From Richelia intracellularis HH01 (GTDB taxonomy: Bacteria; Cyanobacteriota; Cyanobacteriia; Cyanobacteriales; Nostocaceae): a stretch of DNA of 64,000 nt. Shown piece by piece: positions 51,211 to 62,033 of the stretch. The notes under the pieces are model-generated. The model worked only from the letters and a program-made list of their open reading frames with translations. It was not told the origin of the DNA and made no database searches. A program made the translations under genes and the position numbers. The DNA is taken from the NCBI RefSeq assembly GCF_000350105.1, contig NZ_CAIY01000031.1:1-64000 (forward strand), in the 5' to 3' direction. How positions within the stretch are numbered: the first letter of the stretch is position 1; the number at the start of each line of letters is the position of its first letter.

Positions 51211-51543
51211 TGATGTTACTGTGCAACCAGATACAGATTGGTGTAGCTTGCTAGCCTAATCATGACTAATTTTCCTCCATAAGTCCTGTAAACATTGACA
51301 TATGTCATTTCAAGTTGCCATTTTGCATTGACAGATTATAACCAGGGGCTAATAAACTAGTAGTACAATTAAATATTAATATCTATTTTGAATTACATTT
51401 GCATATTCGTTTATTCAATAGTTCAATCATAATATGATCTTCAAATTCTGCGGTTGCAACACAGAAAAATCGAAATAATACAAGTGTTTCTTATTATCAT
51501 AAGATGCATTAATTCAATTCCATATTAATTATTAATATAGGAT
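51211..51543. other. Intergenic region upstream of PgpH-like gene
   Basis: AT-rich with no recognised gene or structure. It should hold the promoter of the PgpH-like gene and the 3' end signals of the next minus-strand gene. Confidence 0.45.
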
Positions 51544-52467
51544 TCAACGGATAATATTAGGATCTGCAACAACCTGGGAGCTAAATGCATTTTCATTTAA
51601 TAATATAAATCCGTCTGAGATTAGTTCGGTTTGATATGAGTTTAATTTATATAACCCTGACCATTGTTCTAGTAATCCATCTGCTAATGTTAGCATTTGC
51701 AAGTATTGACTATGTTGTAGCCGTGAAAAAGTAGAGGATAGTAAAGAAGCACGCCAAGTTGTAGGTATACCTAACACGCCATTTGCAGTTCCAGATAATG
51801 CACTAACAAGGGTAACTATGAGGGGTGAATTTCCTGTTTGTAGGGAGTGTAAAACTGCTAATCTAAAGTCTTCTGGGGCAACCAAGCAACTATAAAACAC
51901 CATTACTATCATGGCATCTGATTGTTCCAATTTATCCAGCTCTATTTTTATTCTGTTTAATCCTGCCCCTTGCTTTAAAAGAAAATCAAGTTTTAATAAT
52001 TGTTGCGATAGATTATTAGAGATGTCATCAATGAAATATATAGTTTCTCTTATAACAGTTTCAGGGCAAATATTTTCTCTGACAGCTTGAGCAACTATGT
52101 AGGAAAATGCCAAGGTCACATCGCGCCAAAATATCTTTACCCTTAATACTTCTAGCAGACCTAGCACATTACGGCGTAATTTGATGAAATTATCATGGAA
52201 AGTTAAAGCTATTGGCAAAGTGCCTAGGATAACTTGATATAAGCTAGTCAAACTATTATCCAAACAGAGATACTCTTCCTGAAGCGATTCCTGCCAAAGT
52301 TTTAAGTCGAATTGATCTTGCCCTATGAGTAATTGAGTTACTTTAAGTAATAATTGGTAATGGGGAAATTTCCTATTTGAGGAACACCCATATCCATTGG
52401 CAAGCAAATCCCCTAGGTATACACCCGCAAAAGTACCTCGAAAATGACTAACTAAGGCATGGCGCAT
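51544..52467 (-). CDS. ADP-ribosylglycohydrolase-fold protein, probably inactive
   Basis: A 307-residue protein. Its beginning (HFRGTFAGVYLGDLLANGYG) and a late motif (ALSGTANGVLGIPTTWRASL) match the ADP-ribosylglycohydrolase (DraG/ADPRH) fold. The magnesium-binding motifs expected in between are missing: I see no TDDT-like motif after the first helix and no DTD in the late motif, where GNSPLIVTLVSALSG appears. It is therefore probably not a functional hydrolase, or it acts differently. Not clearly operonic with aroQ, 166 bases away. Confidence 0.75.
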   Translation of the reverse strand: MRHALVSHFRGTFAGVYLGDLLANGYGCSSNRKFPHYQLLLKVTQLLIGQDQFDLKLWQESLQEEYLCLDNSLTSLYQVILGTLPIALTFHDNFIKLRRNVLGLLEVLRVKIFWRDVTLAFSYIVAQAVRENICPETVIRETIYFIDDISNNLSQQLLKLDFLLKQGAGLNRIKIELDKLEQSDAMIVMVFYSCLVAPEDFRLAVLHSLQTGNSPLIVTLVSALSGTANGVLGIPTTWRASLLSSTFSRLQHSQYLQMLTLADGLLEQWSGLYKLNSYQTELISDGFILLNENAFSSQVVADPNIIR

Positions 52468-52633
52468 AGTATAAATTCATTATTACTTCTCTACAATTAC
52501 AAATACAAGCAGACACTTTACTTATGAGCATTTGTGTACACCCTGAAAGTCTGTAAAATATCAAACGTTTATACTTCTGTAGGGGATAGTTTAACACTTA
52601 TCATACACTCTAGACCTTACTAAACCTCTATTT

Positions 52634-53101
52634 TTATTTACTAGGTTCTTGTAAATAATGTACTAATGCCTGCAACCCCAGTAAATAACTTTGCTTCCCA
52701 AAACCACTAATTTGACCAATTACAACTGGGGCTAAGTACGAAAAGCTACGGAAATCATCTCGACTGTAGATATTGCTCAAATGCACTTCCACAGCCGGCA
52801 AGTTTACCCCTACAATTGCATCTCTTAGGGCTATGCTAGTGTGGGTGTAGGCTCCAGCATTAATCAAGATACCCTGATGTAGGCCTAGAGCATTTTGAAT
52901 AGCATCTACTAATAAGCCCTCATGATTTGATTGAATAGGGACAATTTTAACACCCATTCTAGCAGCACTTTTATTTAATGAATCATTAATACTATCTAAG
53001 GTTTCAAAGCCATACACCCCTGTTTCCCTGAGACCCAACAGGTTCAAGTTAGGTCCATGTACCACCAAAACACTGGAGATGCAAGGTTGTGAATTAAACA
53101 C
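52634..53101 (-). CDS. aroQ: 3-dehydroquinate dehydratase, type II
   Basis: A 155-residue shikimate-pathway enzyme. It has VVHGPNLNLLGLRETGVYG (catalytic Tyr), QSNHEGLLVDAIQ, the NAGAYTHTSIALRDAI motif, and EVHLSNIYSRDDFR. Conserved His and Arg residues are present. The frame begins with GTG at 53101; homologous sequence begins about ten residues later, so the GTG is the best available start. A 45-codon gene lies 9 bases upstream on the same strand, probably in one transcript. It supplies chorismate for menD and the chorismate lyase family protein. Confidence 0.96.
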   Translation of the reverse strand: MFNSQPCISSVLVVHGPNLNLLGLRETGVYGFETLDSINDSLNKSAARMGVKIVPIQSNHEGLLVDAIQNALGLHQGILINAGAYTHTSIALRDAIVGVNLPAVEVHLSNIYSRDDFRSFSYLAPVVIGQISGFGKQSYLLGLQALVHYLQEPSK

Positions 53102-53110
53102 TTTAATTGC

Positions 53111-53248
53111 TTAACACCTAAATATTCTACTATCAACGGGAATCGGAATTAACTCCGGCTCCGGCTCAGTTGCTGGTCCTAAAAGGGACTCAATTAGCTT
53201 TCCAGCTAATTCTCTTAATTTTTCTAGTACCTTTTCAATATAGTCCAT
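53111..53248 (-). CDS. Small 45-residue protein upstream of aroQ
   Basis: ATG at 53246-53248, TAA at 53111-53113. The first half is an amphipathic helix (MDYIEKVLEKLRELAGKLIE). It is followed by a Pro/Glu-rich tail (PATEPEPELIPIPVDS). It ends 9 bases before the aroQ GTG start, so it is probably cotranscribed and coupled. I recall short genes of this kind beside aroQ in other filamentous cyanobacteria, but know no function. The composition is clearly coding. Confidence 0.72.
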   Translation of the reverse strand: MDYIEKVLEKLRELAGKLIESLLGPATEPEPELIPIPVDSRIFRC

Positions 53249-53528
53249 TAAACTGAACGCTCCTAAGAGACTACCTCAATTCATAGTTTTCACACATTTT
53301 AGAGAAAGTAGCACGTTAACTTAATTTTTGCATCATTGTTAATTATGACTGAAGGTCAATCATAACTTAAATACAGAAGATGATATGGTGCATACGTACT
53401 AACTTTTGTATTGTTTTCTCCCTCACCCTATTACAATATCACATCCGTCATACATTAAGATACTAATGACCTTATCGCAGTTGCATCTTGTATCATTATC
53501 GTAGTAAATAAATTATTAATTATCCTTA

Positions 53529-54131
53529 ATGAAGGTAATTGGGAATCCAGCAACTATCAATGTTCTCCAGCAACCAACGAGCTATGCTTGGGTAGAACAG
53601 GCAATCACCAATTTAGATACTATTTTGCTCGATCATGCCCATTGCGAGCTTAAGGCTGCAAGTTCAGCTATTCACTTGATGTTTCGTTATCCTTCCAAGA
53701 CTAAAATGGTTCAGGAATTAACAAAAATTGCCAAAGAAGAATTGGAGCATTTCGACCAAGTCAATAATTGGTTGGAGAAACGGAACATACCAATGGCCCC
53801 ATTAAACGCCCCCCCCTATGGTGCAGCTTTAAAAGCCCAAATTCGACATCAGGAACCACTAAGATTTCTGGATTCTTTGTTGGTCAGTGGGTTAATTGAG
53901 GCTCGAAGTCATGAACGGTTGGGTTTGTTATCAACTTATTGTCTGGAAGTAGATTTAGCAGCCTTTTATAGTAGTTTGATGTCTTCCGAAGCTAGGCATT
54001 ATGGGGTTTACTGGAGATTGGCTGATACATATTTCGCGCGAGATATATTTATGTCACGGTTGCAAGAATTAGCATTACTGGAAAGTGAGTTATTAACTAA
54101 TTTATATCCTCAACCAAGAGTACATAGTTAG
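53529..54131 (+). CDS. miaE: tRNA-(ms2io6A)-hydroxylase MiaE
   Basis: A 200-residue ferritin-like diiron enzyme that hydroxylates the isopentenyl group of ms2i6A37 in tRNA. Helical bundle iron ligands are seen in DHAHCELKAASSA, IAKEELEHFDQV, SGLIEARSHERLG and SSEARHYGVYWRLA. Sequence and length match MiaE of gamma-proteobacteria and cyanobacteria. It is transcribed alone. Confidence 0.95.
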   Translation: MKVIGNPATINVLQQPTSYAWVEQAITNLDTILLDHAHCELKAASSAIHLMFRYPSKTKMVQELTKIAKEELEHFDQVNNWLEKRNIPMAPLNAPPYGAALKAQIRHQEPLRFLDSLLVSGLIEARSHERLGLLSTYCLEVDLAAFYSSLMSSEARHYGVYWRLADTYFARDIFMSRLQELALLESELLTNLYPQPRVHS

Positions 54132-55508
54132 ATGAAAGGATAAGATAGATAAAAGAATATATTATGAATTTACTAGGGAATAATTCAGATGTATAAATTA
54201 AATTACTCCCTAGACTCAAATGTGTATAAGGCTTATTTTAAAACGAAATCAAAAAGAAATTTTCATAAAAATGATAGTCAAACAAAATCCTTACTCTAAA
54301 CATAGAAATTTTACAAGAAAATTTTCACAAATTGCATAAACTTGAGGATTTTATAATTAAGCTTTTCATTCTCCTAAGACACGATTATATAAATAATAAT
54401 ACACTTAGTTTTTTATTCATAAGCCCTATTAGGGTTGGTGTATAGAATATCAAGGGTTTTAATCTTGGATTAGATTATACCCAATATTACTTACTCTTAA
54501 CTTTAGTGTATTCTTAGCATTTATTATTGTTACAGTCATGGTAATAAACTGATTATGCTTTATTTCCCAGTAAGTTTAAGATTGAAAATATTCTATATTC
54601 AATCTTAAATTAAATATACCCATACCAATTTATTATCGAATTCATTATCAAAGTTTTTTTATTTTTAACGAGCAAAAGAATAATTATAATTCTCTTACTG
54701 AAACTCTTAGCTTTGTTTTAGGTAAGTATAGCCCAGTTTAGAAACCTGAATATTAGGAAAATATTTGTTACAGTATTTGAAGGTTTTAATTGCAAATTGT
54801 GGGTTTGAGCAAATCTAGGTTGAGACTGCTTTTTACTAGCTGGAATTATTAGAATACATTCAAACAATAGTTTTCAGGCAGAGGCTAGGGCCTTAACACA
54901 TCTTGTGATTAGGCTATACACTTCCACATATAATTATTAGCAGCAAGTTTAAGGCATTATGGAGGATGGAAACTGATTTGTTGGTGATTCAACTTCAATA
55001 ATTAAAAAATTATACTGTTTAATAAACTAGCTTATACGGCTCGACAACTTTGTTGGTTTAAATTTAACTCTTACTAGTACTTAATATGGGGTGGCCATAA
55101 TAATTATTTCATAGAAAATGTTAACACTCTGGGGACAGTAATAACTGCACACATTCTCCACAAAGTAATCAGTTTGCAGTTAAAACCTAAGGATATAGTG
55201 CCAATTAAGCAAATAATATTCAGAATCTGCTCATATAAAAACTATATTGAGCATTACTTTTTCTACTATTTATTCCAATTACAAGTGCTGTTTTTCTATA
55301 CCAAGGGTTTAATTATGAGAACTTTCTTCACTATGTTTTAATTAAAATAAGTGTATCAACCACAGCGGTCGTTGAAAGGCTTGTATCAGTGTAGGTAAAA
55401 ATAAATGCTTACAGCTAATATTATCCATTAAACAATACCACCATTAATAATGGTAGTAGGGGGACAAGTAAATCCAAGTCTCTGAAACTTGAGATTATAC
55501 TTTAGGTA
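54132..55508. other. 1.4-kb gene-free stretch
   Basis: Short coding-like fragments (for example QAEARALTHLVIRLYTS around 54875) are cut by stops. A small hairpin near 55437-55457 (ACCATT/AATGGT) may terminate the minus-strand CSP41-like gene. Nothing else recognised. Confidence 0.45.
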
Positions 55509-56453
55509 TTAAGCTAGATGTAAACTCTGAAGAATTTCCTCATCTATAGAGAAATCAATATCAGCCTTGTCTCTGCCAAAAGCGAGATAATCATTCTCAA
55601 AGGAATCTTCAAGTCCAGTAATCAAATCATACAAAGGTTTCCATTTTAAGTCCTTCATGGCTTTGTTTACTCCGGCAAAAAAGTGTTGTACACGCAGGGG
55701 AAATGCTTTTCCCTTTATGGAATTAAATTGTTTTGGGTCATAGTGAATAATCCTAATACTGTCAGGAGATTTACCCGCGGCTACAGCACAAGAACGTGCT
55801 AAACCATCAAAAGTGATAAAGCGATCACCTGAAACATTATAAATTTGGCCCACAGCTTGTGGATTGTCTAAAACTTGACACATGGCACCAGCCAAATCTT
55901 TAACATGAACTAGTTGGGTAAATTGTAGTCCATCACCAGGTATTAGAATAGGTCTATCACGGATAATACGATCAAAAAACCAAGCCTCTAAATCATTATA
56001 GTTTCCAGGACCATAGATATAAGTGGGACGGATAGATGTATAAGGAAATTTCTTATCCATCAGGTAAATTTCCGTTTCATACTTGCCAAAATGACGACTT
56101 TTGGGATCAATAGCATCTCCTTCCATATAGGGCATTTGGTCTGAATTTAGGTACACTCCTGCTGAACTCATATAAATAAATTGCCGTAAGCGATTTTTAA
56201 AAATCATTGTTAATGGTTTGGTATCAGTAAGTTTACGACCACTGTTGTCGAAAATAACATCAAAATTCTCCGTAGATAATTTTTCCCTTAGTTGAGCTAT
56301 ATTAGTACGATCACCTATGATAGTTTTTACATGTTTCAATGGAGCAGATCGATTGCCCCGGTTAAACAGCACTACATTATGTCCTTTTTCTAGCAACATT
56401 TGTGTTAAGTGTACGCCTATAAAACGATTACCACCCATAATTAGAATCTGCAT
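55509..56453 (-). CDS. NAD-dependent epimerase/dehydratase, CSP41-like
   Basis: A 314-residue extended SDR protein. The N-terminal NAD motif is MGGNRFIGVHL (glycines somewhat altered from GxxGxxG). It has VVLFNRGNRSAPLKHVKTII, then YMSSAGVYLNSDQMPYMEGD, and IRPTYIYGPGNYNDLEAWFF. These match the chloroplast stem-loop-binding proteins CSP41a/b and their cyanobacterial homologues, which in plants bind RNA and stabilise transcripts. The usual SDR catalytic Tyr-xxx-Lys is not clear (YETEIYLM at that position). Function in cyanobacteria is inferred only. Confidence 0.87.
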   Translation of the reverse strand: MQILIMGGNRFIGVHLTQMLLEKGHNVVLFNRGNRSAPLKHVKTIIGDRTNIAQLREKLSTENFDVIFDNSGRKLTDTKPLTMIFKNRLRQFIYMSSAGVYLNSDQMPYMEGDAIDPKSRHFGKYETEIYLMDKKFPYTSIRPTYIYGPGNYNDLEAWFFDRIIRDRPILIPGDGLQFTQLVHVKDLAGAMCQVLDNPQAVGQIYNVSGDRFITFDGLARSCAVAAGKSPDSIRIIHYDPKQFNSIKGKAFPLRVQHFFAGVNKAMKDLKWKPLYDLITGLEDSFENDYLAFGRDKADIDFSIDEEILQSLHLA

Positions 56454-57524
56454 AAATCTCCCACTTTTTTACTTATGACTACAATTCTGTTCAAAAATAG
56501 AAATTAAAAATGCACTTAAATAAATAATGCTAATAAATCCATGGATAAGAATTGGGTTAAATTATCATATTATCATTTACTACTTTTGTTGATAATTTAA
56601 TTACAACAGTCAATTTTCGAGTTTATCATTTAGGGAATACAAATAGAATCTGTTTTCTAAATATATAGTCTTCAAAACATGAAAAGTCATATTACAGGAA
56701 ATTTATAATCAGCGGTATTATTTATTATTTAAAGAGGTCAATAATTTATCGCAGTTAATACTTAAGACTTTGGTTAAGCTTATATATTTAGTTAAGGAAT
56801 TGTCACCATATTAAAATTTTTTAATATAAATTATGTAAAAAGAGTATATCCCAAATAATGATTTAAGCTTTTCTAATCGATTTACTTATTTCTTCTATAT
56901 GTACACTGCCAATTCAGAAAGCTGACATTTGGTTGGGAGGGTTCATTGTTATCTTGTTGGGAAGTACCCAGATTGAGCACATTTTAGAATGTATTATTAG
57001 GGATTATGAGAGATTTTGCGTATGAATCAACAAAAGTAATAAGCGAAGGTAGTTTGGTTATCTACAGTGAAGTTTTATGAGAGTAAGGTTATAAGGCTCA
57101 TAGGTTTATTTCTTCACATTATCTTGTGACATTGTTATACCTAAATATAGACTAGATTCGATCATCTAATTATGAAATTACCCATGAGAAGGGATAAAAT
57201 AACCCTGCATTCTATCTTAATAAGAAGTTCAAACAACCAAAATTTCTAATACTTTTGCTTAATCTGATGTTCTCATGTATAGTTTTTACTTGATGTACCA
57301 GAATATAGGAAAGTATCAATTTATGGCTTGATTAATTTAACTTTGCGAATAAATTTTGGAAAATTAGGGGTAAAGTTCTTAAGAAACGAACAAACCAAAT
57401 AAAAAAGTACCTTGGAGGATTTACCAATATAATTGCTAAGTATTTATTATTAACACTTTGTTTAATACTTTATTTAATTTAAAAGGTGGGATTTTACCAT
57501 TAGTTATTGAATATAAGCATATAA
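56454..57524. other. 1.1-kb AT-rich gene-free stretch
   Basis: No gene or RNA recognised. It separates two divergently transcribed genes and should hold both promoters; none is clear. Confidence 0.5.
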
Positions 57525-58118
57525 TTGCACCATCCTAGAATTTATGAATATACTTTTTTTGCTCTTGTGGACAAGTACAAACTACGTCGAAAATTAATAA
57601 TGCACCGTGAATCAATGTTATTTTCACAGTGGCAACAAAATAATAATTGTATTATTAAACATATACAGTCTTTATCACTATTTATACATGCAAGAACTGT
57701 ATTAGCTTATTTTAGCTTTCGCCAAGAACCAGACTTAAGTCCTCTATTTACTGATAATAGTTACATTTGGGGTTTCCCTCGTTGTGTTGGGAGATCTCTC
57801 TATTGGCATAAAGTTATATCACTAGACCCTGTAAAAGTTGGTATGTATGGAATTCTAGAACCCAATGAAAATAGCCCTCGGATTAATTTAGAAGAAGTTG
57901 ATTTAATACTTGTTCCTTCAGTTGCATGTGACCATCAAGGTTATAGACTAGGTTATGGTGGTGGATATTACGATTACTTTTTAAGTTCTCCTCTGGTGCG
58001 AAATACACCTACAATTGGGATTATATTCGAGTTTGCCTATATAGAGAAATTACCTATTCAACCTTGGGATATTAAATTAAGTGGTATTTGTACAGAGATC
58101 GGTATACAGATGATTTGA
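57525..58118 (+). CDS. 5-formyltetrahydrofolate cyclo-ligase
   Basis: Converts 5-formyl-THF to 5,10-methenyl-THF with ATP, recycling folate. The KYKLRRKLIMHRES start of the conserved part, FSFRQEPDLSPL, and the strongly conserved LGYGGGYYDYFL are present. The long frame opens with TTG at 57525 (197 codons), but the family normally begins just before the KLRR motif. GTG at 57567-57569 gives about 183 residues and is the more likely start. Neither has a strong ribosome binding site. Cytosolic; alone in this region. Confidence 0.9.
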   Translation: MHHPRIYEYTFFALVDKYKLRRKLIMHRESMLFSQWQQNNNCIIKHIQSLSLFIHARTVLAYFSFRQEPDLSPLFTDNSYIWGFPRCVGRSLYWHKVISLDPVKVGMYGILEPNENSPRINLEEVDLILVPSVACDHQGYRLGYGGGYYDYFLSSPLVRNTPTIGIIFEFAYIEKLPIQPWDIKLSGICTEIGIQMI

Positions 58119-59648
58119 AGGCTAGTTATTCACAGTTATTTATTTTCAGTTACAATGAGACACTATTATATTCCATATAAACAATGGTCAGAATAATACC
58201 AACAACTATTATATCAAAATTTGAAGTTCTGGCACAGAGAGTTTTTACAATGAGTTGTCCTAATAGTTGGTAAATAATTAATTAAATTAATATTATAATG
58301 AGTAAATATCCGACTAGAATGCAAATAAGTATAACCTCCATAGTTTTAAATGCAAAGATATGTTTAACTTAATTACTAAATCAATTATGTTACTCTAACC
58401 AAAATACTAACTGAAAATCATTTTTATATTAGGTCTAACCAATAATAATCATGATTTATTAGATAATAAGAAAAAATAGAAAAGGGTAAACTGATAAGAA
58501 TAATAACAAACATATTTTAAACAGTGGGGAATAGTAAAAACAATGAACTTATCGAGTATAAAAGCTTTTTATACTAAGTTATACGAGTCATCATTAATTG
58601 TATTTTCTGGTAAAAATTGTAGTAATTCTATTACAAGCCAAAATTTATATAGTAATGATTTTAGTTAGTGTAGACGAAGCTTAAAGCTATTACTAAATGT
58701 ATGGATTATAAGTGAATTTATAAATTGCACTTGGATAGAAAAAATTATTAAGCATTATTGCAGTATTTAGTTAATTATGACTAATAAAGTTGAATTTATA
58801 TTCATCCTTATTTTACTTAACAAAGCATAAAGTCGAATTCTCCCAGTAAAAAGCAAATACATAACTGCAATAACTTTAAATAATTAGACTAAGTTAATTA
58901 TATTTAAGCCTTAAATAAGATAAGTGAACATAAAGGTAATAATCATTATTACAGATATGAAAATATCATGCCAAATATATTTGGTGATATTCTAATTGGG
59001 ATCGTTTTTTTTGTTTCTTGAATTCCAAAAAACAGCACAGCAACTTTCCCATATTCAATAAAAGATGAAATTTAAGGAATTTTTCTAAAGGCAGAATAAT
59101 AAAAAGCTAGGGTCTATTAAACAGACCCTAGCTTTCATAATGGTGTAATAAGTCAGTTTATCTCTATAGAACTAAGGATTTTGATGAGTGACCAATAATT
59201 CATGATACTGAATTATTAAATTATGAGAATTTTATATAATGGTTTTACAAAATAAGTACTATAAACACATGATTATAGGGTATTAACTTGAATACTGATT
59301 CGTTTTTCAAGAGTAACAGCATAGATTGAGCTTTACAGAAAAAGTCTTAATAGTGAGATGTAGAAAGTGGGGAATCTTCTATGTAAGAAGATTGGTATCA
59401 CTATTCCAATTAATTTCTCTAGTGAGAGTACGTTACTTTTTTATTGACATCTCAAACTATAAAAATGTTTATACTAAAATATTTAATATTAAGAATAACT
59501 GCTGTAATACTACAAACAAACTATATACTTTCTGTTTGATGTTAGTATAGTTGATACTGACATTGCTTAAAGTCTTTTCATATTATATGGGATAATCACT
59601 TAGGTTATACTTGTATTTGATTGGTACCAGTTTATTTATATAGGTTTT
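58119..59648. other. 1.5-kb gene-free stretch containing an orphan terminator
   Basis: No protein gene recognised; the 74-codon frame at 59326 lacks support. A strong terminator-like hairpin at 59103-59135 stands far from any gene and may mark an untranslated RNA or the 3' end of a lost gene. Confidence 0.5.
59103..59135. terminator. Orphan terminator-like hairpin
   Basis: AAAGCTAGGGTCT (59103-59115) pairs perfectly with AGACCCTAGCTTT (59123-59135) around a 7-base loop. It is nearly 1 kb past the cyclo-ligase stop and about 510 bases beyond the end of menD on the other strand. The A-rich start and T-rich end could serve either strand. Confidence 0.7.
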
Positions 59649-61427
59649 TTATATTACAAATTTATCCAGGTTTTCTTTGCGCCATTTTGCATCGACTTGA
59701 CGGTTTGTCTGTATTTCTAAGACCCTGACTCCTTCTGCAGGTAAAAATTTTAGTTCGTCTTTCAGTTGTTTCCAAGAAGTAATTAATTGGTATCCAACCC
59801 CATAAGCATCACATAAACTCTTAAAATTCACATTTTGAGGTGCAGCAAAAAACTCTTCAAAGGGTGGATTAAATTCAGCAATGGGTAACATTTCGAAAAT
59901 GCCACCACCATTATTATTAATTAAAATTATTGTTAAATGGCCAACAAATTTATTTTTGAGTAAAAAGCCGTTGTTGTCATGAAGTAAAGCTAAATCTCCC
60001 GTTAGCATAACGCTGCCTTGTTGCTGATGTGCTATTCCCAAAGCAGTGGATAATGTACCATCAATCCCATTAGCACCTCGATTAAAGTAGGGGATAATAT
60101 GAGAATTATTGGGTCTCCAAAAAAATTCTACATCTCTCACTGGCATGCTATTAGAAATGAAAACCGGCGTTGCAGAAGGTAAACTGTGGGATAGGAGCCA
60201 AGCTAATTTAGCTTCACATATATCTTCCATCTGCATAAAACATTTATCTACCGATTGCCTTGTCTTGATTTCTGCTGACAGCCACATTTTGATAAAAGAG
60301 TCCTCTTTATTTCCTTTTACCTTTAACTTATCTTGGGAATACTTGTAAGGTCTATCAACTCTTCTACTTTCCCATTCCCGTAGGTGAATAGTCTTGCTAT
60401 GGGTAGGATCTAGATTTTGGTATGTGGGGTCTATTACCCACACTTTGGCTGATATGCTACTTAACCACTGGCGTAATTGCTTACTGGTAGGCATATCCCC
60501 AACTAGAATAACTATCTGTGGGGTTAATCGTTCTGCCAATTTAGAGTTACGGAGAATTAAGTCATAGGTAGAAATAATGTTAGGGTTTTTTTCAGCATAA
60601 TTACGAACAGGGGATAATCCTTCTGCCAGTACTGGATATTGTAAACTTTCAGATAATTGAGCGATTGCAAGACAATATTTTTGAGTTTTAAGTGGTTGAG
60701 ATACTCCGGCGATAATTATACCACGATCATATTCTTGCCATTCAGGTAATATTGGTAGCTTGTTATCAATATCTGCTAATGGTGTATTAATCCTCACCCC
60801 ATCTAGAAATTCCTCTAGTTTTAGTTGGGATTTCAATAGTTCTAGGAGTCGGACCTGTAAGTTACTTTCATGGGGAATAGGTAAGAGAGGGTCTCTCAAA
60901 GGAACATTTATATGAACCACACCAGGAATAGGACTTATAGATCGTTCCCAGGCGTAGATTAACATTTGGCGCATATATTTTAAGACTTCTATATCTGCAA
61001 TAGGTACTGCTAACTCTATTTGCCAGTTAACATAGTTACCATACAATTTCACTTGATCTATTGTTTGCCCAGAATGACAATCTCGCAATTCTGGAGGTCG
61101 ATCAGCAGTCAAAATCAGCAATGGTATACGACTTTCTTTTGCCTCAATAACTGCTGGATAAAAGTTAGCTCCTGCAGTACCAGAAGTACATACTAGTACT
61201 GTAGGTAAACCTGTTGCCTTTGCTCTTCCCAAGGCAAAAAAAGCAGCAGAACGCTCATCTAAAATAGAAATTACCTCAATATCTAGTAATGATTGAACAA
61301 AGGCCATTACCATAGGAGTAGAACGTGAACCAGGACAAATGATGGCTGTTTTTAATCCAAGGCGCTTCAAAGTTTCTACTGCAATCACAGACCAAATTTG
61401 ATTTATATTTTTATAATCAGTTGACAT
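59649..61427 (-). CDS. menD: 2-succinyl-5-enolpyruvyl-6-hydroxy-3-cyclohexene-1-carboxylate synthase
   Basis: A 592-residue thiamine diphosphate enzyme joining 2-oxoglutarate to isochorismate. In cyanobacteria this leads to phylloquinone, the photosystem I quinone. Features are the TPP glutamate region ICPGSRSTPMVMAF, the CTSGTAGANFYPAVIEAKES motif, ILTADRPPELRDCHSGQTID, and C-terminal LTGDLALLHDNNGFLL and LTIILINNNGGGIFEMLP. All are intact and the length is normal. The gene is divergent from folB. Confidence 0.97.
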   Translation of the reverse strand: MSTDYKNINQIWSVIAVETLKRLGLKTAIICPGSRSTPMVMAFVQSLLDIEVISILDERSAAFFALGRAKATGLPTVLVCTSGTAGANFYPAVIEAKESRIPLLILTADRPPELRDCHSGQTIDQVKLYGNYVNWQIELAVPIADIEVLKYMRQMLIYAWERSISPIPGVVHINVPLRDPLLPIPHESNLQVRLLELLKSQLKLEEFLDGVRINTPLADIDNKLPILPEWQEYDRGIIIAGVSQPLKTQKYCLAIAQLSESLQYPVLAEGLSPVRNYAEKNPNIISTYDLILRNSKLAERLTPQIVILVGDMPTSKQLRQWLSSISAKVWVIDPTYQNLDPTHSKTIHLREWESRRVDRPYKYSQDKLKVKGNKEDSFIKMWLSAEIKTRQSVDKCFMQMEDICEAKLAWLLSHSLPSATPVFISNSMPVRDVEFFWRPNNSHIIPYFNRGANGIDGTLSTALGIAHQQQGSVMLTGDLALLHDNNGFLLKNKFVGHLTIILINNNGGGIFEMLPIAEFNPPFEEFFAAPQNVNFKSLCDAYGVGYQLITSWKQLKDELKFLPAEGVRVLEIQTNRQVDAKWRKENLDKFVI

Positions 61428-61649
61428 GAAATAATTATAGTTAGCTAGTCAAAGTAATTTTTATCTATCCACCTATTTATTGGTCAAGTAATAAAGAAAA
61501 CTCATCCAGTTTCATTTTAGATTATATTATGTACATTATTAATTTTTTCCTCGTCTTCCTCTCCCATTAAAAGTATTTTTTGTTGTCTACTCCTAGGCCT
61601 AAAATTATATGATAAAGTTACTTTTCAAAATCAATATTAAGTATATATT

Positions 61650-62033
61650 ATGATGGACTGCATTCACGTCTCTGGAATTCGTGCTTATGGTTACACTGGT
61701 TATTTACCAGAGGAGCAGGCATTAGGACAATGGTTCGAAGTAAATGCTAAACTTTGGCTAGACATTTCTACAGCTGCAAAAACAGAAGACATAAAAAAAA
61801 CAGTAGATTATCGTAGTACTATTGATATAGTTAAAAATTTAATACAAGACTCTAAATTTATTTTGATAGAAAGATTAGTAGAAGCTATTGCTAATTCTAT
61901 TCTCCAACAAAGTGAGCATATTTCACAAGTACAAGTAATTTTGAGTAAAATAAATGCACCAATTCCTGATTTTGGTGGCACAGTTAGTATTGATGTGACT
62001 AGAAGTAGATCATTATATGCCGTTAATCAGTAG
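61650..62033 (+). CDS. folB: Dihydroneopterin aldolase
   Basis: A 127-residue folate-synthesis enzyme cleaving dihydroneopterin to hydroxymethyl-dihydropterin and glycolaldehyde; normally an octamer in the cytosol. Features are CIHVSGIRAYGYTGYLPEE, then VDYRSTIDIVKNLI, FILIERLVEAIA (catalytic Glu) and SKINAPIPDFGGTVSIDV (catalytic Lys). There are two consecutive ATG codons at the start (61650 and 61653); either may be used. The gene is divergent from menD. Confidence 0.95.
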   Translation: MMDCIHVSGIRAYGYTGYLPEEQALGQWFEVNAKLWLDISTAAKTEDIKKTVDYRSTIDIVKNLIQDSKFILIERLVEAIANSILQQSEHISQVQVILSKINAPIPDFGGTVSIDVTRSRSLYAVNQ

